A DNA stretch of 15,438 nt from Nanobdellota archaeon (GTDB lineage: Archaea; Nanoarchaeota; Nanoarchaeia; Parvarchaeales; Parvarchaeaceae), in contig JAKACB010000017.1 in NCBI GenBank assembly GCA_021796445.1, positions 1 through 15,438 of the forward strand, in the 5' to 3' direction. Shown piece after piece: positions 6,984 through 13,656 of the stretch. A model generated the notes under the pieces. The model made no database searches, was not told the origin of the DNA, and saw only the letters and a program-made list of their open reading frames with translations. The translations under genes were made by a program, and so were the position numbers. The first letter of the stretch is position 1; each line of letters starts with the position of its first letter.

Positions 6984-7391
6984 ATGTCGTTTGTTCTTTT
7001 TATTTGTAAGTATAATACCAGCAGAAGTCAAATTGCAGAAGCATTATTTAATGGACTTACTAAAAAACACAAAGCTCTCAGTGTAGCAGGCAGTTCTGTT
7101 GGTAATGGAATAAACCCTATAGATATAAGATTAGTGCAAGAAAGATTTGGAATAGATATGAGTAGGCAAATTCCTAAGCTACCTACGCTAGATTTATTGA
7201 AAAGTGCTGACAAAATAATAATTGTATGTGATCCAAAGGACTGCATACTTATACCGCAAAGCTATATACAAAAAGCGGAGCACTGGTACATACCTGAATT
7301 AGAAGGTCTTTCTGCAGAAGAAAAGATAAAAATAATTGAGGAGGTCTATAAAAAAGTAAAGAAATTAATTTCAGGGCTAGATATAGAATAA
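6984..7391 (+). CDS. Low-molecular-weight protein tyrosine phosphatase / arsenate reductase-like protein
   Basis: A protein of 135 residues with the LMW-PTP fold. The phosphate loop CX5R is at C8KYNTSR14-S15, at the end of the first strand (VLFIC), followed by QIAEALF as in ArsC/Wzb proteins. The stretch IIIVCDPKDCILIPQS places two more cysteines (C82 and C87) where thioredoxin-coupled arsenate reductases (S. aureus pI258 ArsC: C10, C82, C89) carry their redox pair, and EHW (99-101) follows as in ArsC. This favours arsenate reductase over tyrosine phosphatase, although the CX4C spacing is shorter than the classical CX6C. An alternative is a phosphatase that acts on the neighbouring signalling proteins. 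It starts two bases after the Roadblock stop, so the two are co-transcribed. Confidence 0.75.
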   Translation: MSFVLFICKYNTSRSQIAEALFNGLTKKHKALSVAGSSVGNGINPIDIRLVQERFGIDMSRQIPKLPTLDLLKSADKIIIVCDPKDCILIPQSYIQKAEHWYIPELEGLSAEEKIKIIEEVYKKVKKLISGLDIE

Positions 7392-7399
7392 TAAAACTT

Positions 7400-7672
7400 T
7401 CAACTGTTCAGAGTTTTAAGTATCTCATCAACTTTATCTATGTTATCTTGTTTTATTGCGTCTATTATCGCTAACTTGTCCTTTTTTCTTACCTTTATCT
7501 TTTCTCCGTTCTTGGTTATCTTTAATTGATCTTTGTCTATGTTTACAGGTAACTTTTCATTTTTTGGCTGAAAATCTTCATGCTCTTCTTTCTTTATATA
7601 TTTTATCTCATAGCCATTGAATTTTACTTCCTTTACCGCTTTGCCTATCTGGTGTTTATACCATTCTTCCAT
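7400..7672 (-). CDS. Small unknown charged protein
   Basis: A protein of 90 residues, strongly charged (many Lys and Glu), without cysteines, membrane segments or a signal peptide. The middle has short strands (EVKFNGYEIKYIKKEE, then DQLKITKNGEKIKVRKKDK), and the C-terminus forms a likely helix pair (LAIIDAIKQDNIDKVDEILKTL). I recognise no family. It is convergent with the phosphatase-like gene, eight bases apart. A TATA element AAAATATTTAAG on the minus strand (7694-7706) is centred about 28 bases before the ATG, which supports it as a real, separately expressed gene. Confidence 0.55.
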   Translation of the reverse strand: MEEWYKHQIGKAVKEVKFNGYEIKYIKKEEHEDFQPKNEKLPVNIDKDQLKITKNGEKIKVRKKDKLAIIDAIKQDNIDKVDEILKTLNS

Positions 7673-7694
7673 AAATGATTATTACATTTTAGAG

Positions 7695-7706
7695 CTTAAA
7701 TATTTT
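7695..7706 (-). promoter_or_regulatory. TATA box of the small gene at 7400-7672
   Basis: On the minus strand AAAATATTTAAG is centred about 28 bases ahead of the ATG at 7672, again with leaderless spacing. Confidence 0.45.
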
Positions 7707-7715
7707 GTGATAGGT

Positions 7716-7735
7716 ATTTATAAGCGCTTATAAAT
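7716..7735. promoter_or_regulatory. 20-bp perfect palindrome containing the tRNA-Ser TATA box
   Basis: ATTTATAAGCGCTTATAAAT reads identically on both strands. Each half contains a TATA box (TTATAAAT). The right half is centred about 22-25 bases before the first base of tRNA-Ser, the expected promoter position. The left half points away towards the gene at 7400-7672, at a distance of about 45 bases. Confidence 0.55.
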
Positions 7736-7752
7736 TATATATACTGTTTTAA

Positions 7753-7836
7753 GCTCAGGTTGCGTAACCTGGCATCGCGTAAGCCTGGAGAGCTTATGGG
7801 AGCAATCCCTTGAGGGTCCGAATCCCTCCCTGAGCG
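7753..7836 (+). tRNA. tRNA-Ser (anticodon GGA)
   Basis: All arms fold by eye. The acceptor stem is GCTCAGG (7753-7759) with CCTGAGC (7829-7835), and the discriminator is G73 (7836), usual for Ser. The D-stem is GCG/CGC (7762-7764 with 7776-7778) and holds GG at 7771-7772 in the loop. The anticodon stem is TAAGC/GCTTA (7780-7784 with 7792-7796), with loop CTGGAGA and anticodon GGA at 7787-7789. The long variable arm is GGGA-GCAA-TCCC (7798-7809), a class II tRNA. The T-stem is GAGGG/CCCTC (7812-7816 with 7824-7828). There is no intron, and CCA is not encoded. The T-loop is TCCGAAT rather than TTCGAAT, so position 55 is C instead of the near-universal U. It reads UCC and UCU codons. Confidence 0.93.
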
Positions 7837-7875
7837 TGTTTTGATTAGTTAATGTCTCTTGTTGTCTTTAAATAA

Positions 7876-7971
7876 AGTAAACTGCGAGGGGCAAGTATAG
7901 AAGGCGATTTAAGGAAAAGGTTATCTGAGAATACAATTAAAGACATTACAATGTATTTATTTGGATCTTGA
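7876..7971 (+). pseudogene. Possible nucleotidyltransferase (MNT) N-terminal remnant
   Basis: Between tRNA-Ser and the convergent HPP gene, one frame reads LRGASIEGDLRKRLSEN followed by TIKDITMYLFGS and a TGA (7969-7971), with no good start codon. The order (helix with RKRL, then IKDIxxYLFGS) is how many minimal nucleotidyltransferases begin, just before their GS active-site motif, and the frame stops exactly there. The rest of the 158-base spacer shows no gene. It may be a decayed antitoxin-like gene next to a tRNA, a common insertion site, or chance in AT-rich DNA. Confidence 0.25.
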
Positions 7972-7994
7972 TAGTGCAATAAACTTTAAAATTT

Positions 7995-8537
7995 TTATTT
8001 AACCTTGAATTCGCTTGCCCTGCTGAGAATTCCAGCTTTCTGCATTACATATTTGGCTACAACTAAAATAATAATTCCGGTTATAAGCGTCAATATCCCA
8101 TATATTGGTATTTTAAAGATCATAAAAGCTACTGCTATGCCAATTGCTGGGGGGTGTTCACTGTCGGTTTCAAACAGTAAAAAAGATACTATAAAAATTA
8201 CTATGCCAGCTATAAGGTAGAAATTTATAAAGCTGGAAAGAAAGAAGCCAATATAACCAAAAAAGCCTGCAATGAGGTAGCTTTTAACAAACCTTGTTTT
8301 CTTTGCAGCCTTCGAGTAAGGCATTAAAAATAAAATGAATGCGCTGCTTGCGAAAGAAGTAAAAATCAATGCAGAAGCCCCGTTTATCTCTCTTATATCA
8401 AAATTTATTTCATGTAATATAAAAATAAGAAATACAACTACAAATGAAGTGGCAATTAGAGGAATAAGTATATTGTTTCTGTTAACCTTGTGTTTTGATT
8501 TTTTGTATTCTCTATGATTGAATTCACCTTTCTTCAT
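7995..8537 (-). CDS. HPP family integral membrane protein
   Basis: A protein of 180 residues with a basic N-terminal tail (about 1-20) and about five hydrophobic segments (roughly 23-41, 52-72, 85-104, 106-122, 130-165 as two). Family marks of HPP proteins are present: INGASALIFTSFASSAFILFLMPYSKAAKKTR (51-82), corresponding to the GAS...P.S..A(Q/K)P/K R region, and the name-giving motif E127-HPPA (128-131) before a helix. Some plant and cyanobacterial HPP proteins transport nitrite; the substrate in archaea is unknown and I do not propose one. The gene begins inside the end of thrS with a 14-base overlap, so it is read from the same mRNA. It ends 158 bases after the tRNA, on the opposite strand. 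Confidence 0.75.
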   Translation of the reverse strand: MKKGEFNHREYKKSKHKVNRNNILIPLIATSFVVVFLIFILHEINFDIREINGASALIFTSFASSAFILFLMPYSKAAKKTRFVKSYLIAGFFGYIGFFLSSFINFYLIAGIVIFIVSFLLFETDSEHPPAIGIAVAFMIFKIPIYGILTLITGIIILVVAKYVMQKAGILSRASEFKVK

Positions 8538-10431
8538 ATTCTGCCCTATTCGTTATATCATTTAAAAGACTGGTTATTAACTCATTTATATCTACATTAT
8601 ATTTGGTTTTTCCCCTCCTGTTTCTTACAGCAATTGTTTTCTTTTCTTCTTCTTTGTCTCCTATAACAATTACAAAAGGCACCTTTTCAAGCTGCGCTTT
8701 CCTTATTTTGTAATCAAGCGTACCGTTCTCAATGTCGCTTTCTACCCTAATGTCATTTTCTTTCAGTTTTTTAATGACTTCTTCTGCGTATTTATTGTTT
8801 CTTTCCGTTATGGTAAGTACTTTAACCTGTACAGGGGAAAGCCACAAAGGCAACTCTCCTTTTGAGTTTTCAAGTATTATTCCCATAAATCTTCCTATTG
8901 ATCCCATTATCGAGCGGTGTATAACTATTGGAAAATGCTCTTTATTGTCATTGCCGACGTACTTTGCATCAAACCTTACTGCAAGGTTGAAGTCTAACTG
9001 TATAGTTGATATTGCATAAGCGTCTTCAACTCTCCCGCTGAAATCCAATACATAAATATCTATTTTAGGACCGTAGAATGCTCCATCTCCCTCTTTTATT
9101 TCATATTTGTAACCTCTCTTTTCCAAAGCGTCTTTGAGTATACTTTCCGCTTTATCCCAAAGCGCATCTTCTCCTATCCTTTTTTCAGGCCTTGTTGCAA
9201 GCCTCATTATAGGCTTAAAATTAAACGGCCTATAAGTATCATCCATTATATCAAACATCCTTAGTATTTCACTTTCTATCTGTTCTTCAGTAACATAGAT
9301 GTGCGAATCATTCTGCTCCATTAAACGTGTTCTTAAAAGTCCATCAAGCGTACCTTCAAGCTCGTATCTGTGCAGAAATCCGTAATCTGCCAGTCTCATG
9401 GGTAAATCTCTGTAACTTCTAGTTTTCGATTTAAACAACAAAGCGGAAAAGGGACAATTCATCGGTTTAAGTCCATATTCTTCATCTAATTCAAATGGCG
9501 TAACCTTGAACATGTTTTCCTTGTATTTGTCGAAATGTCCACTTATCTTCCAAAGATCTATTTTTGCAATTAAGGGCGTTATTATCTCACTATACTCATA
9601 TTTTTTGTCAAGTTTCCTAGCGAATTTTAAAAGCTCATTATAGATTATCGTTCCTTTCGGAGTAAAGAAAGGAGAACCCGGGGAAAACTCCGAAAACTCA
9701 AATAAATCCAGATCCTTTCCTATTTTCTTGTGATCGTGTTCTTTCCTTTCTTCCAATATTTTTAAGTATTCCTCTAATTCTTTTTTAGTTGGAAAGCTTA
9801 TTCCGTATATTCTGGTCATCACTTCTCTTTTGCTGTCTCCTTTCCAGTAAGCCCCAGAAACTTTCAAAAGTTTTGCTGCGCCGATATAACCTGTATTGGG
9901 AATGTGCGGGCCGCGGCATAGATCATAAAAATTCCCGTTTTTGTATATACTTAGATTTCCATTTACTCCTTCTATTATCTCTAGTTTGAATTTGTTGTCT
10001 TTTAACAGTTCTTTTGCTTCTTCTTTTGATATGTTCTTTCTTTCAAAAACAAGTTTTTCTTTTGTTATCTTTTCCATTTCTTTTTCTATTCCTTCAAGAT
10101 CATTGTCACCAACTTTAAGATTATAAATATCATAGTAGAAACCTTCGTCTATTGCTGGGCCTATACCAAGTACTACCTCAGGATAAAGCCTTTTTACAGC
10201 CGTTGCAAGTACATGCGCAGAGGAATGCCAGAATACTTTTTTGCCTATTTTATCTTCGAATGTAAAGAACTTTATCTCTCCATCTTCCTTTACTTCTGAA
10301 GACAAGTCTATCAACCTACCATTTATCTCTGCTACAATTATATCTTTAGAAGCGTTTAATTCCCTAGCTATTTCTATGGCTTTTTCCCCATTTTTGAACT
10401 CTTTCTCCTTTCCATTGTATGTAATTTTCAT
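8524..10431 (-). CDS. thrS: Threonyl-tRNA synthetase, bacterial-type with TGS and SAD editing domains
   Basis: A complete synthetase of 635 residues that charges tRNA-Thr in the cytoplasm. Order: TGS domain (1-60); second additional (editing) domain with H69-SSA-H73 and C172-RGP-H176, the residues needed to hydrolyse Ser-tRNA(Thr); class II catalytic core (about 240-530) with zinc ligands C326 (MNCP), H377 (DSHIY) and H505 (VIHRS), motif 2 at FLHRYELEG...LRTR (352-369) and motif 3 arginine R514; and an HGTP anticodon domain (about 535-620). Many archaea have a ThrRS whose N-terminal editing domain resembles D-aminoacyl-tRNA deacylase; this one has the bacterial/eukaryotic architecture instead, suggesting acquisition by transfer or lineage-specific retention. 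It shares an mRNA with the HPP gene. A TATA box lies about 25 bases before the ATG. Confidence 0.97.
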   Translation of the reverse strand: MKITYNGKEKEFKNGEKAIEIARELNASKDIIVAEINGRLIDLSSEVKEDGEIKFFTFEDKIGKKVFWHSSAHVLATAVKRLYPEVVLGIGPAIDEGFYYDIYNLKVGDNDLEGIEKEMEKITKEKLVFERKNISKEEAKELLKDNKFKLEIIEGVNGNLSIYKNGNFYDLCRGPHIPNTGYIGAAKLLKVSGAYWKGDSKREVMTRIYGISFPTKKELEEYLKILEERKEHDHKKIGKDLDLFEFSEFSPGSPFFTPKGTIIYNELLKFARKLDKKYEYSEIITPLIAKIDLWKISGHFDKYKENMFKVTPFELDEEYGLKPMNCPFSALLFKSKTRSYRDLPMRLADYGFLHRYELEGTLDGLLRTRLMEQNDSHIYVTEEQIESEILRMFDIMDDTYRPFNFKPIMRLATRPEKRIGEDALWDKAESILKDALEKRGYKYEIKEGDGAFYGPKIDIYVLDFSGRVEDAYAISTIQLDFNLAVRFDAKYVGNDNKEHFPIVIHRSIMGSIGRFMGIILENSKGELPLWLSPVQVKVLTITERNNKYAEEVIKKLKENDIRVESDIENGTLDYKIRKAQLEKVPFVIVIGDKEEEKKTIAVRNRRGKTKYNVDINELITSLLNDITNRAEYEER

Positions 10432-10450
10432 TAATTTTTCTGGTTTTTAA

Positions 10451-10461
10451 CATATTAATAA
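10451..10461 (-). promoter_or_regulatory. TATA box of thrS-HPP operon
   Basis: The minus strand reads TTATTAATATG, centred about 25 bases before the thrS start, with no ribosome binding site between. The rest of the 136-base divergent spacer shows no riboswitch or T-box-like structure that I can identify. Confidence 0.4.
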
Positions 10462-10533
10462 CTATTTTGTGCAAGTGCAGTGCTATAAGAACAGCAATGT
10501 TTTAAATCTCTATGAAATACAGTTTTTTGAGGG

Positions 10534-10545
10534 TTTATATATAAT
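10534..10545 (+). promoter_or_regulatory. TATA box of the tiny membrane protein at 10568
   Basis: TTTATATATAAT is a strong archaeal TATA box centred about 29 bases before the ATG at 10568. Confidence 0.5.
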
Positions 10546-10567
10546 AATTAAAATATTAATGTATTAA

Positions 10568-10759
10568 ATGACATTTAAAATTATGCACATTAACAACAAA
10601 GGAATGGAGCTCGGTATAACTATAATAATCATCATAGTGATAGCGCTCGCTTTACTAGTAATCCTGCTTTTTCTGTTGAAGAGCGGCATATTTGCACCGT
10701 TGACCGGCCTTCTTCATTCTGCTCCAAATGCCTCCTCTGTAAACAATAGTCTTCCTTAA
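10568..10759 (+). CDS. Tiny single-pass membrane protein with pilin-like N-terminus
   Basis: A protein of 63 residues. NNKGMELGITIIIIIVIALALLVILLFLL is a short basic start, the motif K-G-M-E, then one long hydrophobic helix, followed by about 25 residues with two N-glycosylation sequons near the end. The KG|xE arrangement directly before the helix recalls type IV pilin/class III signal peptides (Gly at -1 and a Glu just after the cleavage site). Its own TATA box supports expression. The ATG at 10583 is an alternative start that would shorten the N-terminus by five residues. There is too little exported sequence for an enzyme; it may be a minor pilin or a membrane peptide. Confidence 0.55.
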   Translation: MTFKIMHINNKGMELGITIIIIIVIALALLVILLFLLKSGIFAPLTGLLHSAPNASSVNNSLP

Positions 10760-10810
10760 TCTCTCTTTTGATTTTAGTCTTTAAAATCTGTAAAAACTTT
10801 ATTTAAAATG

Positions 10811-11254
10811 TTAACAGCTAAAGTAATATATCTTGTAGTTTTTACCTGATGGAATTTTTAATATTTTTGTCTTCTGTGAAGAGCTAGTTGCATTTGAGCA
10901 CAGTTCGCCACTAGATGTTAATACTGGATATATTTCCAATGAATAGTTGTCGGTAGAAGAGCTAACACTTATAATATTGTTTAAATAATAAGTGTAATTC
11001 TGGCCGTTAAAATTTATTGTCCAGTAATAAATTGAGCTAGGAAAAGTTGAACAGCCAGAACTGCAGTTATATGCGGTGAAATTAGTTATAACCTCAGAAA
11101 GCTGTCCTGGGCTTGTAGATTTTATTCCGCTTACCAAACCGCTAAGATTTGTCAATATGTAACTCCTTATTGCGGAATCAAAGATCAAAAGTATAACAAT
11201 TACTATTATTGCAGTTATGAGAACCCACACTCCAAAGTTTATTTGACCTTTCAT
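10811..11254 (-). CDS. Secreted pilin-like protein, last gene of the gatD operon
   Basis: A protein of 147 residues beginning MKGQINFGVWVLITAIIVIVILLIF: KGQ followed by a hydrophobic helix (about 7-26), the pattern of archaeal class III signal peptides. The exported part has several N-glycosylation sequons (for example N58, N86, N103, N121) and four cysteines (C64, C68, C119 and the terminal C147), arranged as a CX3C pair plus two. No known domain is recognised, but the C-terminal half has regular strands. It starts one base after the stop of the methyltransferase gene, so it is probably expressed with the gatD-gatE-methyltransferase genes, although it is functionally unlike them. Confidence 0.65.
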   Translation of the reverse strand: MKGQINFGVWVLITAIIVIVILLIFDSAIRSYILTNLSGLVSGIKSTSPGQLSEVITNFTAYNCSSGCSTFPSSIYYWTINFNGQNYTYYLNNIISVSSSTDNYSLEIYPVLTSSGELCSNATSSSQKTKILKIPSGKNYKIYYFSC

Positions 11255-11255
11255 A

Positions 11256-11846
11256 TCATATCTGTTGCTTATAAACTATAACAATCGGCAAACTATAATA
11301 GCTTTTTTTATGGAAAGGCAATGTTTTTTCAAGTTTTATGTCCTCTATCTTGTATATTGAAAAGCCGTTTTTATCTGCGATTTTCTTTATTTCCTGATTG
11401 TCTTTATAGATAAAGAACACATTCTCCGATATGGATTTTACCTTTTTGATGAATGCATTTAAGTTAAAATTGCTTTGGAAACCGAAAGGAGGGTTGGATA
11501 CAACAATATTATATTTTTCATTTATATCAAACAGGTCCATCTGAATCAATTTTGTATTATTGATGTGCAGTTTTTCAATGTTTTGTTCGGCAGTGTAAAC
11601 TACTTTTTCATCTATATCATACAGGTCAACTTTCCCCGCACCAAGCAATGCAGCAGATATACCAAGTATACCATTTCCGCAACCCAAGTCAGCTACAGTT
11701 TTTCCTGCTATTCCAACATTGTAATCTATAAAATACATTAACTGATACGCAGTATCTATATCTGTAGAATACTGCTCCAGTTTAAGGTTGTTTTTTCTCC
11801 CTTTGTCAAGTTTAGCTATCTCTCTATAAAAATCAATTTTTTTCAT
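11256..11846 (-). CDS. METTL5-like N6-adenine rRNA methyltransferase
   Basis: A protein of 196 residues with a Rossmann-fold SAM-dependent methyltransferase domain. LEQYSTDIDTA (23-33) before motif I is the signature start of METTL5 homologues (LEQYPTxxxxA in human). Motif I is VADLGCGNG (51-59), DID (77-79) ends the second strand and binds the ribose, and the catalytic motif is N118-PPFG (118-122), which acts on the N6 of adenine. Human METTL5 makes m6A at A1832 of 18S rRNA; archaeal members probably modify the equivalent helix 44 adenine of 16S rRNA. It overlaps the end of gatE by 14 bases and is followed by a secreted-protein gene one base away, so it belongs to this operon. The translation theme fits. 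Confidence 0.85.
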   Translation of the reverse strand: MKKIDFYREIAKLDKGRKNNLKLEQYSTDIDTAYQLMYFIDYNVGIAGKTVADLGCGNGILGISAALLGAGKVDLYDIDEKVVYTAEQNIEKLHINNTKLIQMDLFDINEKYNIVVSNPPFGFQSNFNLNAFIKKVKSISENVFFIYKDNQEIKKIADKNGFSIYKIEDIKLEKTLPFHKKSYYSLPIVIVYKQQI

Positions 11847-13656
11847 CTTTTATCATTTCTAACGCCATTCTATAAGCTTCTTTTGCCTCAAAAGTTGTAC
11901 CTATTCTATCCTTAAGATTTATTATAAGAGAATCAACCTTATCCAGCTTTCTGTCCTTTATGAGTTTTTCTATCTCACTTTTTAGTTCCGTATTGCTTTT
12001 CTTTTTAAGTCTCTTTTCCGTTATTGTATCTTCGACGCTTTTGCCAGTTAATGCTATCCCTTCCATTACTATTCTTGCCGAATCTCTTACTATTTCGTTT
12101 GCTTTTATTTTCTCTAATATCTCTTCTACATCTTTTTTATCTATTTCCTTTCCAAATCTTCTCCTAATATACTTCCAGTCCTCTACTGCAACCTGTATTA
12201 TTACATTGAAGTCAAGCCCAGTTTTATTGTTCAGGTAGACGGCTTCGCTAAGTTTTCTCGAGGATATCAGCTGGTCAAGAAATTCATCAGATATATTTAG
12301 AGACGCTTTCAATGAATCTACGCTTCTGCCGATGTATTCACTTCCTTCTTTTAAAATGTCTTCGTCTATCTTTATTATTGGAAGGTCCGTTTCAACGTAC
12401 ATTCTATCCTTTCCACCCATAGGCCTTAAAAATCTAGTTGTATTATCATCCTGTACAAGCCTTACCTCCGATGGCACATCTTTAAGTAGAGAAATAAGTC
12501 TTTCTTTTATTACTTCCATTGTAGAGTTTTCATAGCCTTTGTCGCATATTGAAAATAGGAATGAATCATTCTGGCTGCAATTTAATTTTTCTGCTATTCT
12601 GTTTTTTTCGTTCTCACTTATGTTATATGCCGGTAGTTCATCAGAATGTATTATCCCATAACCAAGTTTAATCTTCAAGTAATCACTTACTTCGCTTCCA
12701 AATCTTTTATTCTCACAGATATATGTTCCTAAAAGCCCTTTTAACCCATTTAATCTAATACCAATTATACTTTTTTCATTTTTTACTGCATTTTTTATCA
12801 CATTTGATTCTGAGCCATTGAATATTTCCTTTATGTCTTCAAACTGCCAATTTTTAATTTCATTAGTAATATGCTTCCAATCGTTTTTTATTTTTATTAA
12901 GTTTTCCTGTCTTTTCGCTTCGTTTAATATGACTTTGTCCATCTCTCTTATGTTCTGAAAGCCTTTCAATTCTACTCGTTTTCCTCCTTCAATGGAAAGG
13001 TTTACATCCTGTCTTATTGTGCCTATCCCCCTTTTTACATTAAATAACCTTGTAAACTTCCCAAACTGCATCGCTATCTCCTTTGCTTCGTTTTCGTCGG
13101 TTTCTATTATTCCAGTTGCAATTTCTATTAGAGGTATGCCTATTCTGTCCAGAAAGTAGACAGTTTCTTCCTTATTTTCAGTTTCCTTTCTAGCAGAATC
13201 TTCTTCTATTGAAATAGTATCAATTTTTATCTTTTTCTCCTTGAAGGTAAATTCGCCGTTTACTGCTATAATCGCCGTTCTCTGAAAACCAGTCGTATTG
13301 GAACCATCAACTATCGTTTTCCTCATGAATATCAAATTTTTTAGTAAGTATGCATTCAACGCATAGGAAAGATTAACTCCTGTAGAAAGCGCATCTCTGT
13401 CAAGTTCATGAGGAGGTTCTTCATCTATATCCACCAAACAGTCAGAGTCATTAAAAACTTTATATATTATTTTTTTTGTCTTTTGGCCTTCGAATTCCGC
13501 GCTTACGTCTATTTTGCCGCTTTCACCGAAAGAAGGTCTTATAAGCCTTTTTATCTCCAAATAATCTTTATTCTCCTTTATCTCGGATTTGCAGCGACAG
13601 AAAAGCTTGCCAGAATCAATTTGTACATGCCACTCAAAACCACATTTTATTTTCAT
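11833..13656 (-). CDS. gatE: Glutamyl-tRNA(Gln) amidotransferase subunit E
   Basis: This is the kinase/tRNA-binding subunit of the archaeal GatDE enzyme, which phosphorylates Glu-tRNA(Gln) and accepts ammonia from GatD to make Gln-tRNA(Gln). It has 607 residues, close to the usual size. The GatB/GatE cradle begins at CGFEWHVQIDSGKLFCRC (5-22), matching GLExHxQLdtxKLFC. The central GatE-only insertion follows, with RFLRPMGGKDRMYVETDLP in the region that matches RPMPG-ARMYPETD. The C-terminal helical and YqeY-like part ends the protein (about 540-607), where the tRNA elbow is held. W9 replaces the usual aliphatic residue of GLEIH; its effect is unknown. The start overlaps the gatD stop by four bases (ATGA). 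Confidence 0.95.
   Translation of the reverse strand: MKIKCGFEWHVQIDSGKLFCRCKSEIKENKDYLEIKRLIRPSFGESGKIDVSAEFEGQKTKKIIYKVFNDSDCLVDIDEEPPHELDRDALSTGVNLSYALNAYLLKNLIFMRKTIVDGSNTTGFQRTAIIAVNGEFTFKEKKIKIDTISIEEDSARKETENKEETVYFLDRIGIPLIEIATGIIETDENEAKEIAMQFGKFTRLFNVKRGIGTIRQDVNLSIEGGKRVELKGFQNIREMDKVILNEAKRQENLIKIKNDWKHITNEIKNWQFEDIKEIFNGSESNVIKNAVKNEKSIIGIRLNGLKGLLGTYICENKRFGSEVSDYLKIKLGYGIIHSDELPAYNISENEKNRIAEKLNCSQNDSFLFSICDKGYENSTMEVIKERLISLLKDVPSEVRLVQDDNTTRFLRPMGGKDRMYVETDLPIIKIDEDILKEGSEYIGRSVDSLKASLNISDEFLDQLISSRKLSEAVYLNNKTGLDFNVIIQVAVEDWKYIRRRFGKEIDKKDVEEILEKIKANEIVRDSARIVMEGIALTGKSVEDTITEKRLKKKSNTELKSEIEKLIKDRKLDKVDSLIINLKDRIGTTFEAKEAYRMALEMIKDEKN

Noticed and set aside
7850..7948. Inverted repeat TAATGTCT / AGACATTA flanking the spacer after tRNA-Ser
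   Set aside because: Eight bases about 80 apart in AT-rich DNA is within chance, an overlapping alternative pairing (7864-7871 with 7937-7944) is equally good, and no tRNA 3'-end duplicate is present to suggest an attachment site.
10241..10450. Open frame of 69 codons on the plus strand over the thrS 5' end
   Set aside because: It is antisense to the TGS domain of a clear ThrRS, has Ser/Phe/Leu-rich composition typical of the reverse of Lys/Glu-rich coding DNA, and has no promoter of its own.
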